Shown piece by piece: positions 41,057 to 49,765 of a stretch of DNA of 64,000 bases. The DNA is taken from the NCBI GenBank assembly GCA_963663605.2, contig CAXXVF010000002.1, forward strand, positions 806,001 to 870,000, written 5' to 3'. The stretch is from Sporobacter sp963663605. Lineage in GTDB: Bacteria > Bacillota > Clostridia > Oscillospirales > Oscillospiraceae. Made by a program: the position numbers and the translations under genes. Numbering within the stretch: position 1 is the stretch's first letter; every line of letters starts with the position of its first letter. The notes below the pieces were generated by a model that made no database searches, was not told the DNA's origin, and saw only the letters and a list, made by a program, of their open reading frames with translations.

Positions 41057-43030
41057 TTAATAATCCGTGCTGTAGTACCCGTCACCCACGTCACCCGCGT
41101 CGATATCATCAGACGGCCTGTGCTGAATCGATTTTCTGATCTCCTGCCGCGTCATACCGAAGGCGCGCATGGCGTTTATGATCGCGGCGAGCATTATGAG
41201 AACATCGGTCAAAACGCCGGCCCAAATGGGAAATATCCCGATCACAAGCAGCAGGAGCACCACGCCCTTGCCGCCGAGCAGGCCCGGTATGTTCTGCCGG
41301 ATGATGCTGTCCGTATGGCGTCCGAGCACGATGGCCTCGGCCACCTTCGACGGCGCGTCGGTCATGATGATCATGTCGGCGGCTTCCTCGATGCCGTTCG
41401 GGCCCAATCCGCCCATGACAATACCCGCATCCGCTTTTTTCAATACCGAAGGGTCGTTTGAGGCATCGCCCACAAAAATCAGCCTGTCCCCTTTCAGCTG
41501 CATATCGTGCAGCCCGCCGAGCCGTGCGACTTTTTCATCGGGCCTGGTCTCGGCATAAAGCTCGCTGACGCCGATCTGCGTGGCCACTTCGCCGGCGGCT
41601 GCCTGATTTCCTCCCGTGAACATTGCGATCCGGTCAACGCCGTTCGACTGCAGCTGCCGCACGGCTTTCTTAGCGTCGTGCCTGATTGCGTCCGAGAGCA
41701 GTATCCGTCCCACATATCGCCCGCCAAGCGCAACATAGACGGCGGTGGCTTCGGCCTGTGAAATATCCGGCGTGATCCCCAGCTCCGCCATAAAGGCCGC
41801 GCTGCCGGCCGATACGGTAACGCCCGCGATATCGATCTCATACCCGCCCAGCGGGGACTGCCGGTAATCGGTTATTTTCGTAAAATCGACTTCAATATCG
41901 GCCTCGGAGGTTATGGCCCGCATAAGAGGCGTATTTGCGCCCGACGCGATATAAGCGGCCAGCATTAAAAGGCGTTCGGAGGAAATACCGTTCGGCTGTA
42001 TGTCCGACACCTTGAAGCGGCCTGTCGTAAGTATGCCCGTCATATCGAAGACGACGGATGTCGCATGCGCGACCGTATCGATAACATCCGCGCCCTTGAA
42101 CAATATACCTTTTTTGAGCGCGCCGGCGATGCTGTTGTAGTACGTCAGCTGTATCGAGACCGCCTGTGACCCGAGGCTTGAAATAAAGAGGATGCCGAAC
42201 GCCCGGCCCAGCCACGGCACGAAGTCCAGCCCGCCGATGAGCGGGACCAAAACGCCTATAATGAACGCGATGCCGCAGGCGGCCGGCATAAAGAGCCTTG
42301 CTAACCATTCGGCCATTTTCTCCGGTTTTGATTTGCGGATTTCCGCTTCGTTCAAGTACTTCACGACGCGCGAGACTTCCGAATCGTCAAAATCCGACGT
42401 CACACGGATATTCAATACGCCCGTGAGATTGAGGCTGCCGGAGATCACCTTACTGCCGGTCGATACCGGCCGGGGCTCCTCTTCTCCGGTCATCACCGAG
42501 ATATCCAGCATGGATTCACCGCCGGAAACGATCCCGTCAAACGCGATATACTCGTCCGGCGCCACGGAGATGACGTCGCCGACTTCTATTTTCCCCGCCG
42601 ACATCTGTACAACGGCGCCGTTGACGACGGCATTGACGACCTCCGGCCTTATATCCAGCATGCTTTCCGCAGTAATAACCGATCTTTCCGCCAGCATCCT
42701 GTTGACGATCGCGCCGATCCGGTATACCAGCGCCGCGGCGGCGGCCGCCTGTCCCCAGCCGATGGCAAGCGTTCCGACGGCGGCAAGAACAATCAGCAGA
42801 TTGTGGTCAAAAACACGTTCCTTTAAAAACTTCATCACCGCGTCAAACAGCAGGTCGTATAAGGCCAGCGTTACACTGGCGGCAAAAATGAATGTTTTCA
42901 CCCGGTCATCCAGCGCAACGAGCAGCGCGGCCGCAAAAAGGATAGCCGACGCGGCACAGCAGGCGATCAGCAGTATATCCGACAGCAGAATAGGCGGAAG
43001 TACGCTCTTTTTTTCTTTATTGTCATTCAC
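41057..43030 (-). CDS. P1B-type ATPase homologue with degenerate catalytic motifs
   Basis: The 657-residue protein has about eight hydrophobic helices and the overall layout of CadA/ZntA-like heavy-metal P-type ATPases, but the key motifs are altered. The phosphorylation loop DKTGT reads FDMTGILTTGRF (Asp kept, Lys changed to Met). TGES reads TGEEEP. The metal-binding CPC in helix 6 is replaced by SSLGSQAVSI. The HP motif reads ANTPL. GDGxND reads VGDASNDP. There is no N-terminal metal-binding domain. The frame is long and uninterrupted, so selection appears to maintain it. It is probably not a classical metal pump; a regulatory or non-transport role is inference. Confidence 0.85.
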   Translation of the reverse strand: MNDNKEKKSVLPPILLSDILLIACCAASAILFAAALLVALDDRVKTFIFAASVTLALYDLLFDAVMKFLKERVFDHNLLIVLAAVGTLAIGWGQAAAAAALVYRIGAIVNRMLAERSVITAESMLDIRPEVVNAVVNGAVVQMSAGKIEVGDVISVAPDEYIAFDGIVSGGESMLDISVMTGEEEPRPVSTGSKVISGSLNLTGVLNIRVTSDFDDSEVSRVVKYLNEAEIRKSKPEKMAEWLARLFMPAACGIAFIIGVLVPLIGGLDFVPWLGRAFGILFISSLGSQAVSIQLTYYNSIAGALKKGILFKGADVIDTVAHATSVVFDMTGILTTGRFKVSDIQPNGISSERLLMLAAYIASGANTPLMRAITSEADIEVDFTKITDYRQSPLGGYEIDIAGVTVSAGSAAFMAELGITPDISQAEATAVYVALGGRYVGRILLSDAIRHDAKKAVRQLQSNGVDRIAMFTGGNQAAAGEVATQIGVSELYAETRPDEKVARLGGLHDMQLKGDRLIFVGDASNDPSVLKKADAGIVMGGLGPNGIEEAADMIIMTDAPSKVAEAIVLGRHTDSIIRQNIPGLLGGKGVVLLLLVIGIFPIWAGVLTDVLIMLAAIINAMRAFGMTRQEIRKSIQHRPSDDIDAGDVGDGYYSTDY

Positions 43031-43105
43031 TTTCCGATCCCCAATCCCTGATTTATAACTTAATTATGATACAGGCACGCTGCATTTGTATATTTCTTAT
43101 ATATT

Positions 43106-43134
43106 AATGTACTATTTCGAAGGTATATTGTCAA
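43106..43134 (-). promoter_or_regulatory. Likely promoter of the P-type ATPase gene
   Basis: On the minus strand a perfect TTGACA is followed after 17 bases by TACATT, about 75 bases before the start. Confidence 0.5.
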
Positions 43135-43192
43135 TAATTTGCCGATAACTCCGTCTGAAAATAGGTTTTTTACCCGAGAAATCAACGCGCGC

Positions 43193-43230
43193 AAAAAAAT
43201 GCCCCGGGCCTGCCGTCACGACATGCCCGG
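43193..43230 (-). terminator. Terminator of the efp/CD1247-type transcript
   Basis: The stem CCGGGCCTG / CATGCCCGG (one mismatch) is followed on the minus strand by seven T. Confidence 0.8.
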
Positions 43231-43295
43231 AGATTATATCATTATGATCAATGCGCGCTTTTTACGATCGTGCTTTTTTCGTTTTTTTGATGTTT

Positions 43296-43760
43296 TCAGG
43301 CGTCTTCCGGCGCGTCTTCCGCTTCGTCGTCCTCGTCGAATTCAAACTCCAGCTTTTCACCGCAGTTGGGGCAGTTCATATCGCCGTTTTCCAGATCGGC
43401 CTCTTCTACGATAATATCCTCGCCGCACGACGGGCATGTCACCTCATACGCATATTCATCCTCGCAGTCACAGTCACAGCACGCTTCTCCCATGCCGTAG
43501 AATGCATCGTCGTCCTCACCGTATTCGTCTTCCTCTTCGTCTCCGAACAGTACCTCTTCGACGTCGGCCAGATCATCCGAGATCGCGTCGAGCTCATCAC
43601 CGATATCAATTGTGCTCTCGCTGAGTTCCTCGATTTCCAGTGCGATATCCTCCAGCGTGTCGATAATTACCGATATAAGCTTGCCTTCATTCTTTTCTGT
43701 GTCCAGCGCCATTCCCTCAGCCAGTCCCTTCAGGTACGCGACTTTTTCCGTGATTGTCAT
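43296..43760 (-). CDS. CD1247-type acidic zinc-ribbon protein
   Basis: The protein of about 154 residues has an N-terminal helical domain of the CD1247 type (MTITEKVAYLKGLAEGMALD). A very acidic middle (EEEDEYGEDDD) is followed by a cysteine cluster (CCDCDCED) and a zinc ribbon (CPSCGEDI, CPNCGEKL). It is common in Clostridia beside efp, as here (48 bases downstream). Function unknown. The ATG at 43760 is set by AAGGAGG; a longer version would start upstream of that site. Confidence 0.85.
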   Translation of the reverse strand: MTITEKVAYLKGLAEGMALDTEKNEGKLISVIIDTLEDIALEIEELSESTIDIGDELDAISDDLADVEEVLFGDEEEDEYGEDDDAFYGMGEACCDCDCEDEYAYEVTCPSCGEDIIVEEADLENGDMNCPNCGEKLEFEFDEDDEAEDAPEDA

Positions 43761-43808
43761 AGTAATGCCTCCTTCTTGCATCGTCCTATTCCAAAATCCA
43801 TACAGATC

Positions 43809-44372
43809 TCAGCTCTTGGCGCGTTCCAGATACTCTCCGCTCCTTGTGTCGATGCGGATCTTTTCACCTTCGTTGATGAAAAGCGGCACCTTGACCTCCG
43901 CGCCCGTTTCAACAGTCGCAGGTTTCGTAACGTTCGTAGCCGTATCGCCTTTGAAGCCCGGGTCCGTCTGCGTTATAACGAGCTCGACGAAGTTGGGCGG
44001 TTCGACGTTGAAAATCTTGCCTTTATAGGAATAGATCGTGCACGTCATGTTTTCCTTGACAAATTTAAAGTTATCTCCCAGGAGGCCGGCGTCGATCGGT
44101 TCCAGCTCATACGTCTCCATATCCATGAAATAATACAGGTTCCCGTCGTTATAGCTGTATTCCATGTCGCGTCTTTCGACAAAAGCGTTTTCAAACTTGT
44201 CCGAAGGGTTGAAGGATGTCTCAACAACGGCCCCCGTAATGACGTTTTTCAGCTTTGTCCGGACGAACGCCGCGCCCTTGCCCGGCTTGACGTGCTGGAA
44301 CTCCACGACCTGCATGACTTTTCCGTCCCATTCGAAAGTCACGCCGTTTTTGAAATCACCTGCTGATACCAT
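43809..44372 (-). CDS. efp: Elongation factor P
   Basis: The 187-residue, three-domain translation factor relieves stalling at polyproline. The start VSAGDFKNGVTFEWDGKVMQ leads into the loop HVKPGKGAAFVRTKLKN, where the lysine at the tip is the usual modification site. The C-terminal end is FINEGEKIRIDTRSGEYLER. RBS GGGAGG. It is followed by the CD1247-type gene and preceded by the aminopeptidase gene, a frequent Firmicute order. Confidence 0.97.
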   Translation of the reverse strand: MVSAGDFKNGVTFEWDGKVMQVVEFQHVKPGKGAAFVRTKLKNVITGAVVETSFNPSDKFENAFVERRDMEYSYNDGNLYYFMDMETYELEPIDAGLLGDNFKFVKENMTCTIYSYKGKIFNVEPPNFVELVITQTDPGFKGDTATNVTKPATVETGAEVKVPLFINEGEKIRIDTRSGEYLERAKS

Positions 44373-44572
44373 ATTAACCTCCCGTGTTCTTTATATAAAA
44401 TTAAGTAGTTTTCGCATGGGAGGCCTTGTCCGTCATCCCGGCCGCGCCTTTATGCGGCGCGGCGACTGATGGGACCTTACCGATTCGCGTGCGTTTCTGC
44501 ACGGCATCCTCCCGTTTATTGTCTTCTCTATTTTGGATTTTATCCTATCTTTTTTACGTTTGCAAGGACTAT

Positions 44573-45637
44573 TTATATGACTAAAAGCTCCTTGGGCAGT
44601 TTTGTCAAATTTTCGCATCCGTTCGGCGTTACATATAGCACATCCTCTATCCGGACGCCGTAGCGGCCCGGGATGTAAATACCCGGCTCGGCCGAGATGA
44701 CGGCGCCCGCCGGTATCCCGCCCCGATTGGACGGCGCCGCGTTCGGCGATTCATGCACCTCCAGCCCCAGCCCGTGCCCGAAACCGTGCCCGAAATAAGC
44801 CCCGTACCCCGCCTCCGATATAACGCGCCGCGCCGCGCCATCTATCTCGCTGCCCGGCACATCGGCCCTGACGGCCGCGATCCCCGCCGCCTGCGCCTTT
44901 AAGACCGTTTCATATACCCGCCGCATCTCGGCGTCATATCCGCCGACGCACAGCGTGCGTGTCGTATCCGAGCACCAGCCGTCCAGCTTCACGCCGAAAT
45001 CGATCGTCAGAAAACCCTTCCCGATGCGCGCGTCCGTCGGGACACCGTGCGGCATGCTCGAGCGCACGCCGGACACGACGATCGGGTCAAACGATACGTT
45101 TTCCGCGCCGAGCCTTAAAAACCGGTAGACAAGCTCGGCCGCGAGCTCTTTTTCCGTTATATCCGTCGAGATGAGCGGCAGGACCTCCCCGAACGCCTTT
45201 TCGGCCAGCCGCTGCGCCTTGATCATCCCATCGAGCTCTTCCCTGTTCTTGACGGCGCGCAGCGCCGTCAGAAGCGTCTGTGACGCCTCCAGCCGCGCCT
45301 CCAGCCGCGCGCTCCAACGCTTAAATTCCGCAAACGTTACGCATTCGTCCTCAAAGCCGAGCGTCCCGATGCCATATTGGCTGATGATCTCGTTGATTTT
45401 CCCGCCGTAGGTTTCCTCCCCGGCGATCAGCTCGACATCGAAGCCTTCTATCTCGTTTTGAGCCGCCTCAAAATAGCGTGAATCCGTAAAAAACCACGCT
45501 TTTTCAGCCGTCGCTAAAGCCAGCCCGGCAGACGAGCTGAATCCCGATGCGTACAGCCTGTTTGCCGGACTCGTGATCATGACCGCGTCGATTCCGCTGT
45601 TTTTAACGGCGGTTTTTATTTTTTCAATAGTGTTCAT
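44573..45637 (-). CDS. Xaa-Pro aminopeptidase (M24B family)
   Basis: The product of about 354 residues removes N-terminal residues before proline. A creatinase-like N-domain is followed by the pita-bread catalytic domain with metal ligands in TIDFGVKLDGWCSDTTRTL, GHGFGHGLGLEVHE, SAEPGIYIP and RIED. The start at 45637 (MNTIEKIKTAVKNSG) is chosen because GGAGA lies five bases upstream. A longer in-frame extension runs into the dispersed repeats and is rejected. It lies 200 bases upstream of efp, a conserved pairing. Confidence 0.93.
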   Translation of the reverse strand: MNTIEKIKTAVKNSGIDAVMITSPANRLYASGFSSSAGLALATAEKAWFFTDSRYFEAAQNEIEGFDVELIAGEETYGGKINEIISQYGIGTLGFEDECVTFAEFKRWSARLEARLEASQTLLTALRAVKNREELDGMIKAQRLAEKAFGEVLPLISTDITEKELAAELVYRFLRLGAENVSFDPIVVSGVRSSMPHGVPTDARIGKGFLTIDFGVKLDGWCSDTTRTLCVGGYDAEMRRVYETVLKAQAAGIAAVRADVPGSEIDGAARRVISEAGYGAYFGHGFGHGLGLEVHESPNAAPSNRGGIPAGAVISAEPGIYIPGRYGVRIEDVLYVTPNGCENLTKLPKELLVI

Positions 45638-45654
45638 ACTTGTCTCCATATTTT

Positions 45655-45915
45655 CCAATTCCCGCCCGCCGCCCTTAAAGGCGTGGAGGTCCCCCCCCAC
45701 ACCCCCATTAAATGGATGTGCAGGGCCGTGCCCATAAAAAACCATTCCATGCCCCGCAATAAGGTGCAGGGCGTTCCCTTATAAAACCGCCCCATGCCCA
45801 CTAATGAGCATCGGCCATTTGCCGCTCCGACGTCCTTGTAGGTAACGCCGTCCATGTCGGCCCGTCTTTGTAGGGGACGATGCCCACATCGTCCCGTTGT
45901 TTTTATCTAATCCCG
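45655..45915. repeat. Dispersed repeats (families B and C)
   Basis: The gap between the aminopeptidase and yqeG holds a family C block (about 45660-45800) with several imperfect copies of a GTGCAGGGC-type palindrome. Two family B units follow (about 45830-45900, GTAGGGGACGATGCCCACAT). No gene is supported. Confidence 0.7.
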
Positions 45916-45930
45916 CCCGCCGCCCTCTTC

Positions 45931-46440
45931 TCAGTGCCTTTTATGCATCTTATGGCGGCACATGGCGCGAAACGGCGCTTCCAGTGCGTAGCGCACATTC
46001 AGCAGGGGATTTCTTATTTTGATGGGTTCGACGACGATGGAAACGACGCCGGCGCAGTTGGCAGCGAGGATGTCCGTAAAGATCTGATCCCCGGCGAGCG
46101 CCGTCTCCTCAGGCTTTCTGTCAAACTGCTCGAGCGCTTTTCTGATACCGGCGGAAAACGGCTTGTTCGCTCCTTTTATATAGTCCACACCAAAGGCGGA
46201 TGCCAGGCTGTCCACGCGCACGGAGCCCCTGTTGTTCGTAACGATGAAGAGCTCGACGCCGTTTGCCTTTATGTTTTCGGCCCATCCGGCGATCTCCTCC
46301 GTCGGTTCAAGCGTCCCGTACGGCGCCATCGTGTTGTCGAGATCCAAAAGCAGCAGACGGATGCCGAGACGCTTTAAAAAATCAGGCGTCACCGCGCATA
46401 TGCTTTTAAAAGAATAATCCGGGATCAAAGAAAAGCTCAT
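45931..46440 (-). CDS. yqeG: YqeG family HAD phosphatase
   Basis: The 169-residue HAD-superfamily IIIA phosphatase has the nucleophile motif LLLLDLDNTMAPYG, the second motif FIVTNNRGS with its Thr/Asn, the conserved lysine in GANKPF, and ALAGDQIFTDILAAN as motif IV. The B. subtilis homologue is encoded next to yqeH and aroE; the substrate is not known with certainty. It stands alone on the minus strand here. Confidence 0.93.
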   Translation of the reverse strand: MSFSLIPDYSFKSICAVTPDFLKRLGIRLLLLDLDNTMAPYGTLEPTEEIAGWAENIKANGVELFIVTNNRGSVRVDSLASAFGVDYIKGANKPFSAGIRKALEQFDRKPEETALAGDQIFTDILAANCAGVVSIVVEPIKIRNPLLNVRYALEAPFRAMCRHKMHKRH

Positions 46441-46541
46441 ATCAGGCCCCTAACATTCATATTTTTATATTGACCGCGCCGCCGGCTTGTTTTAAGCCCC
46501 GGATGTGGACAATCTTTACCGCCAAACGGGAGGGATCGCCG

Positions 46542-47312
46542 TTGGATAACGCTCAAATCATTCTCGTCGCGCCGCCGGAATCCGTAAACGCCGCCGTCGG
46601 GACCGGCCTGCGCACAGCTTATATGATCTACCGGATCGGCCGCGGCTATCATCTGTTCCGCGCGCAAAACGCGCGCAGTGCCGGCGGCGGGCTGATGGTG
46701 CTCGACACGGACGGTTATACCGGCGGCGGGCCCGCCTCCGCGCTCATCGGGGAGATCCTGGGCGAATGCCGCCGCTGCGGCTTTGAAGGCATCGTGCTGG
46801 ATATCGGCAGCGCGCTGGCAAGGCCCTTGTTCCCGCTTGCCGACGTCCTCGGGACCGAAGCCAAAAAGCAGGGGCTCGGCCTGTATGTTCCGGAAAAGAT
46901 GGCTGCTTCGAACGAAGACGCCTCGGTGCTGATCCCGACGGCGCTTTCCGGCGGGACGCTGCATGAACATATCGTCTCGGCGCTGGCCCGTTACGGCGTC
47001 GGCCGCGTGGCGCTGGAGATCGAGCGCGTCCGGATGGACTTCACACTTCCGGCCGCAAACGGTTCCGGCAGGGAGCTTGCGCCCGATGCGTTTTCCGCCC
47101 TGCTCGCGCAGCACCGGCCGAAATCCTTTTTTTCGGAAGCGCTTTATACGCATTACTTTACATACCGCAGCAGGAAGGATACTCATTTCGTCTTATACGA
47201 CGACGCCGAGAGTATCCGGCGCAAGCTTTCGCTGGCGTCTCGGATGGGCATCGAAAACGCCTTCCTGTTCTATCCGCATGTCGCGGATCTCATTGAAGAC
47301 ATCCGCATCTGA
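46542..47312 (+). CDS. Unidentified protein, possibly a TIM-barrel glycosidase relative
   Basis: The product of about 256 residues begins MDNAQIILVAPPESVNAAVG from a TTG with GGGAGGG seven bases upstream; a longer in-frame start has no such site. Blocks such as GFEGIVLDIGSALARPLFPL and the final YDDAESIRRKLSLASRMGIE resemble the last strands of GH18-like barrels (compare YDDxxSIxxK in spore-germination hydrolases). The catalytic DxxDxDxE motif is absent, so an enzyme role is doubtful. No signal peptide. It is divergent from yqeG. Function unknown. Confidence 0.6.
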   Translation: MDNAQIILVAPPESVNAAVGTGLRTAYMIYRIGRGYHLFRAQNARSAGGGLMVLDTDGYTGGGPASALIGEILGECRRCGFEGIVLDIGSALARPLFPLADVLGTEAKKQGLGLYVPEKMAASNEDASVLIPTALSGGTLHEHIVSALARYGVGRVALEIERVRMDFTLPAANGSGRELAPDAFSALLAQHRPKSFFSEALYTHYFTYRSRKDTHFVLYDDAESIRRKLSLASRMGIENAFLFYPHVADLIEDIRI

Positions 47313-47332
47313 TACGTATTATTTCAGGCGCG

Positions 47333-47527
47333 TCAGATCTTGACGTCCGTCTCTTTTGCGATATTTTTGACTTTTTTCTCGATATTGTTTCTCGGGCTCA
47401 TGATCTCATGTCCGCAGCCCAGACATCGCAGCTTGAAATCCGCCCCGATCCGAAGCACCAGGAAATCCTGAGACCCGCACGGATGCTTCTTTTTCAATGT
47501 CAGTACATCCCCGATCCGAATATCCAA
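47333..47527 (-). CDS. DUF951 small protein
   Basis: The 64-residue protein is a full-length member of DUF951: DIRIGDVLTLKKKHPCGSQD, LKLRCLGCG-like CLGCGHEI and PRNNIEKKVK. One CG and a CLGC pair may bind zinc. Members are usually encoded near mechanosensitive channel or ribosomal protein S6 genes in Firmicutes. Function unknown. The gene ends 20 bases from the convergent unidentified gene. Confidence 0.92.
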   Translation of the reverse strand: MDIRIGDVLTLKKKHPCGSQDFLVLRIGADFKLRCLGCGHEIMSPRNNIEKKVKNIAKETDVKI

Positions 47528-47578
47528 TTAATACGCCTCATTTCATTAATCGGCTTATTACCCTGCTTCACCTGGATA

Positions 47579-48850
47579 TCATTCATTATCCCTGTTTTTT
47601 ATCAGGTCCCAGTATTTCTTCGCCGCCTGCTCCGTCTTGTTGTCGGCATATTCATAATACCTGGCTTCCGCCAGCGCGTCCGGCAGGTACTGCTGCAGCA
47701 CCCACCTGCCCGGATAGCTGTGCGGATATTTGTAGTTTTGCGACCGCTCCAGTCCCGTCGAGTCGGCGTGGACGTTCTGGAGCTGGCGCGGTATTTCGCC
47801 GCCCTTCCCGTTTTTCACATCCTGCATCGCAGCTTCGATGGCAACGCAGGCGGTATTGGATTTCGGCGCGGTGGCCAGAAAAACGGCAGCCTCGGCCAGC
47901 GGGATGCGCGCTTCGGGCAGACCCAGCTGCACGGCGCTGTCGACGCAGGCCTTCACGACGGCGATCGCCTGCGGGTATGCCAGCCCGATATCCTCGGCGG
48001 CCGTTACAAGCAGCCGCCGGCACGGTGAGAGCAGGTCGCCCGCTTCCAATAGCCGCGCCAAGTAATGTACCGCAGCGTCCGGGTCCGAGCCCCGTATGGA
48101 TTTCTGCAGCGCAGACAGTATGTCGTAGTGGCTGTCCCCTGCCCTGTCGTAGCGCATGGCGCTCCTCTGCGAGAGCGCTTCGGCGTCCGCCAGCGTGATT
48201 TGGATACGTCCGTTCTCTTTAACAGCGGCCGAAAACAGCAGCTCGACGGCATTAATGGCTTTTCTGACGTCGCCGCCGCAGGCGGACGCGATGTGCCCGA
48301 CGACGCCGTCCTCCACGTCCGCTTCGGCGCTTTCCCGCTCCTGCATAAACCTGAAAGCGCGCAGCACGGCCGGCCGCACGGCCTCGGCGTTCAGCTGCTT
48401 GAACTCAAAGACGGTGCTCCTGCTCAATATAGCATTATACACATAGAAGTACGGGTTTTCTGTCGTAGAAGCGATCAGCGTGATTTTCCCGTTCTCGATA
48501 AATTCCAGAAGCGACTGCTGCTGTTTTTTGTTGAAATACTGTATCTCGTCTAAGTATAAAAGGACGCCGTTCGGCGTTAAAAGCGTATCCAGGTCCGCGA
48601 TGATGTTTTTGATGTCCGCCGTACCGGCCGTCGTCGCGTTGAGTTTATGCAGCGCCCGGCCGGACTGGAGCGCGATGATATTCGCAACTGTGGTCTTGCC
48701 GGAACCGGACGGGCCGTAAAAAATCATATTCGGGATGCGTCCGCTTTCGATGATGCGGCGCAGCAGTCCGTTTTTGCCCAGTATGTGCTCCTGCCCGACC
48801 ACGTCGCCCAAGGACGCCGGACGGAGCTCGTCCGCCAGAGGCCTGTACAT
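47579..48850 (-). CDS. rarA: Replication-associated recombination protein RarA/MgsA
   Basis: The clamp-loader-like AAA+ ATPase of about 423 residues acts at stalled forks. Visible are RPASLGDVVGQEHILG, Walker A YGPSGSGKTTVAN, Walker B LYLDEIQYFNKKQQ, sensor 1 ASTTENPYF and the C-terminal tetramerisation region ending with YPHSYPGRWVLQQYLPD. The ATG at 48850 (MYRPLADEL) with GGCGGTGAT upstream is preferred to a longer start. The neighbouring DUF951 gene lies 52 bases downstream. Confidence 0.94.
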   Translation of the reverse strand: MYRPLADELRPASLGDVVGQEHILGKNGLLRRIIESGRIPNMIFYGPSGSGKTTVANIIALQSGRALHKLNATTAGTADIKNIIADLDTLLTPNGVLLYLDEIQYFNKKQQQSLLEFIENGKITLIASTTENPYFYVYNAILSRSTVFEFKQLNAEAVRPAVLRAFRFMQERESAEADVEDGVVGHIASACGGDVRKAINAVELLFSAAVKENGRIQITLADAEALSQRSAMRYDRAGDSHYDILSALQKSIRGSDPDAAVHYLARLLEAGDLLSPCRRLLVTAAEDIGLAYPQAIAVVKACVDSAVQLGLPEARIPLAEAAVFLATAPKSNTACVAIEAAMQDVKNGKGGEIPRQLQNVHADSTGLERSQNYKYPHSYPGRWVLQQYLPDALAEARYYEYADNKTEQAAKKYWDLIKNRDNE

Positions 48851-49032
48851 ATCATCACCGCCTTTATAGTAGAATTTACCCGATATCGCTGTAAATTTCA
48901 ACACCTACTTACGGAATCCAGCTTCTCTGCCGGAGATTTTGCCTCATCCGATCTGCATAACGCAGGCCCCGAAATGCCCCTCCGCGTTACCGCCAAGCCG
49001 TAAATAAATGACCGCCGAAGTGGTCTTTATGT

Positions 49033-49527
49033 TTATTCGCCGCCTGCATTTTTTCCCATCACCCGGTGCATTTTGAACATGACCGCTCTTGCGATCGGCT
49101 GGGCGATAAGCATTTCAACGGCTAGGGAGATAGAAAAATTTCTGGGCCACTTGAAGAAAAACAGACGAACAGGCTCTATACTCACCTGCCTGTTCCCAAT
49201 CCACGTGCCGACCACCGTGAGCAGTATCGACATAAGAAAAACCGTACAGAGAATATTCACAACGATATGAGACCGGAAACTGTCCTCCTGATGTACGATT
49301 CTGGCCGTCATCCATTCCGCAGGCTTATACGTGATTAAAACAATGGCGATTACGCTCATCCAGACAAAGGGGATCACTTTAAGCGTGTCCGCCCACACAT
49401 GCATATGAAATCCGACTTCAAAGCACGTGATCAGCGGCGCTATTATATTCACCGATATAATTGATATTATTGCCATAAACAAGGCAAACTCCTTTTTGTT
49501 CCGCGGTAACTTCATGTAAAAATCCAT
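49033..49527 (-). CDS. DUF2798 membrane protein
   Basis: The 164-residue protein has four predicted helices and the family start KLPRNKKEFALFMAIISIIS. It shows the two related halves seen in DUF2798 (the second beginning SFRSHIVVNILCTVFLMSIL). Function unknown; homologues are found next to transcription regulators or stress genes. An intrinsic terminator in its leader (separate entry) suggests attenuation. Confidence 0.85.
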   Translation of the reverse strand: MDFYMKLPRNKKEFALFMAIISIISVNIIAPLITCFEVGFHMHVWADTLKVIPFVWMSVIAIVLITYKPAEWMTARIVHQEDSFRSHIVVNILCTVFLMSILLTVVGTWIGNRQVSIEPVRLFFFKWPRNFSISLAVEMLIAQPIARAVMFKMHRVMGKNAGGE

Positions 49528-49554
49528 TCTTCATGTCCTCTCTGATTTGTTTTA

Positions 49555-49598
49555 TAAAAAAATTCAGCGCGAAATCCGTCTTCCGATTTCACGCTGAA
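49555..49598 (-). terminator. Leader terminator ahead of the DUF2798 gene
   Basis: On the minus strand a 14-bp stem with one mismatch (TTCAGCGTGAAATC / GATTTCGCGCTGAA) is followed by seven T and then the gene start. It lies between a good promoter and the gene. An alternative 10-bp pairing (ATTCAGCGCG at 49607-49616 with CGCGCTGAAT in the 3' arm) is also present. Confidence 0.65.
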
Positions 49599-49636
49599 CC
49601 ATTATACGCGCTGAATATTCAGTTTTTATCATAGCC

Positions 49637-49665
49637 AGTATAAATTACTTTTAATTTTTTTTCAA
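49637..49665 (-). promoter_or_regulatory. Promoter of the DUF2798 gene
   Basis: TTGAAA and TATACT on the minus strand are separated by 17 bases, upstream of the leader terminator. Confidence 0.6.
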
Positions 49666-49765
49666 GAGAAAACCGCTGGATAAACAGCGCGTTATATAGG
49701 CATTGCTTGAACGCGCCGGGTATTTCATGGTAATATAGTCAAAAACAACCTGGGGGGGCTGACGC

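Noticed and set aside
43251..44366. 371-codon open frame antisense to efp and the CD1247-type gene
   Set aside because: It spans two genuine genes on the other strand and has low-complexity, motif-free sequence.
44390..44470. Riboswitch or attenuator ahead of efp
   Set aside because: Only an 8-bp GC hairpin (GCCGCGCC/GGCGCGGC) without a T-run or conserved core is visible.
45638..45745. 36-residue N-terminal extension of the Xaa-Pro aminopeptidase
   Set aside because: It lies in dispersed repeats; the internal ATG at 45637 has the ribosome site and fits the family start.
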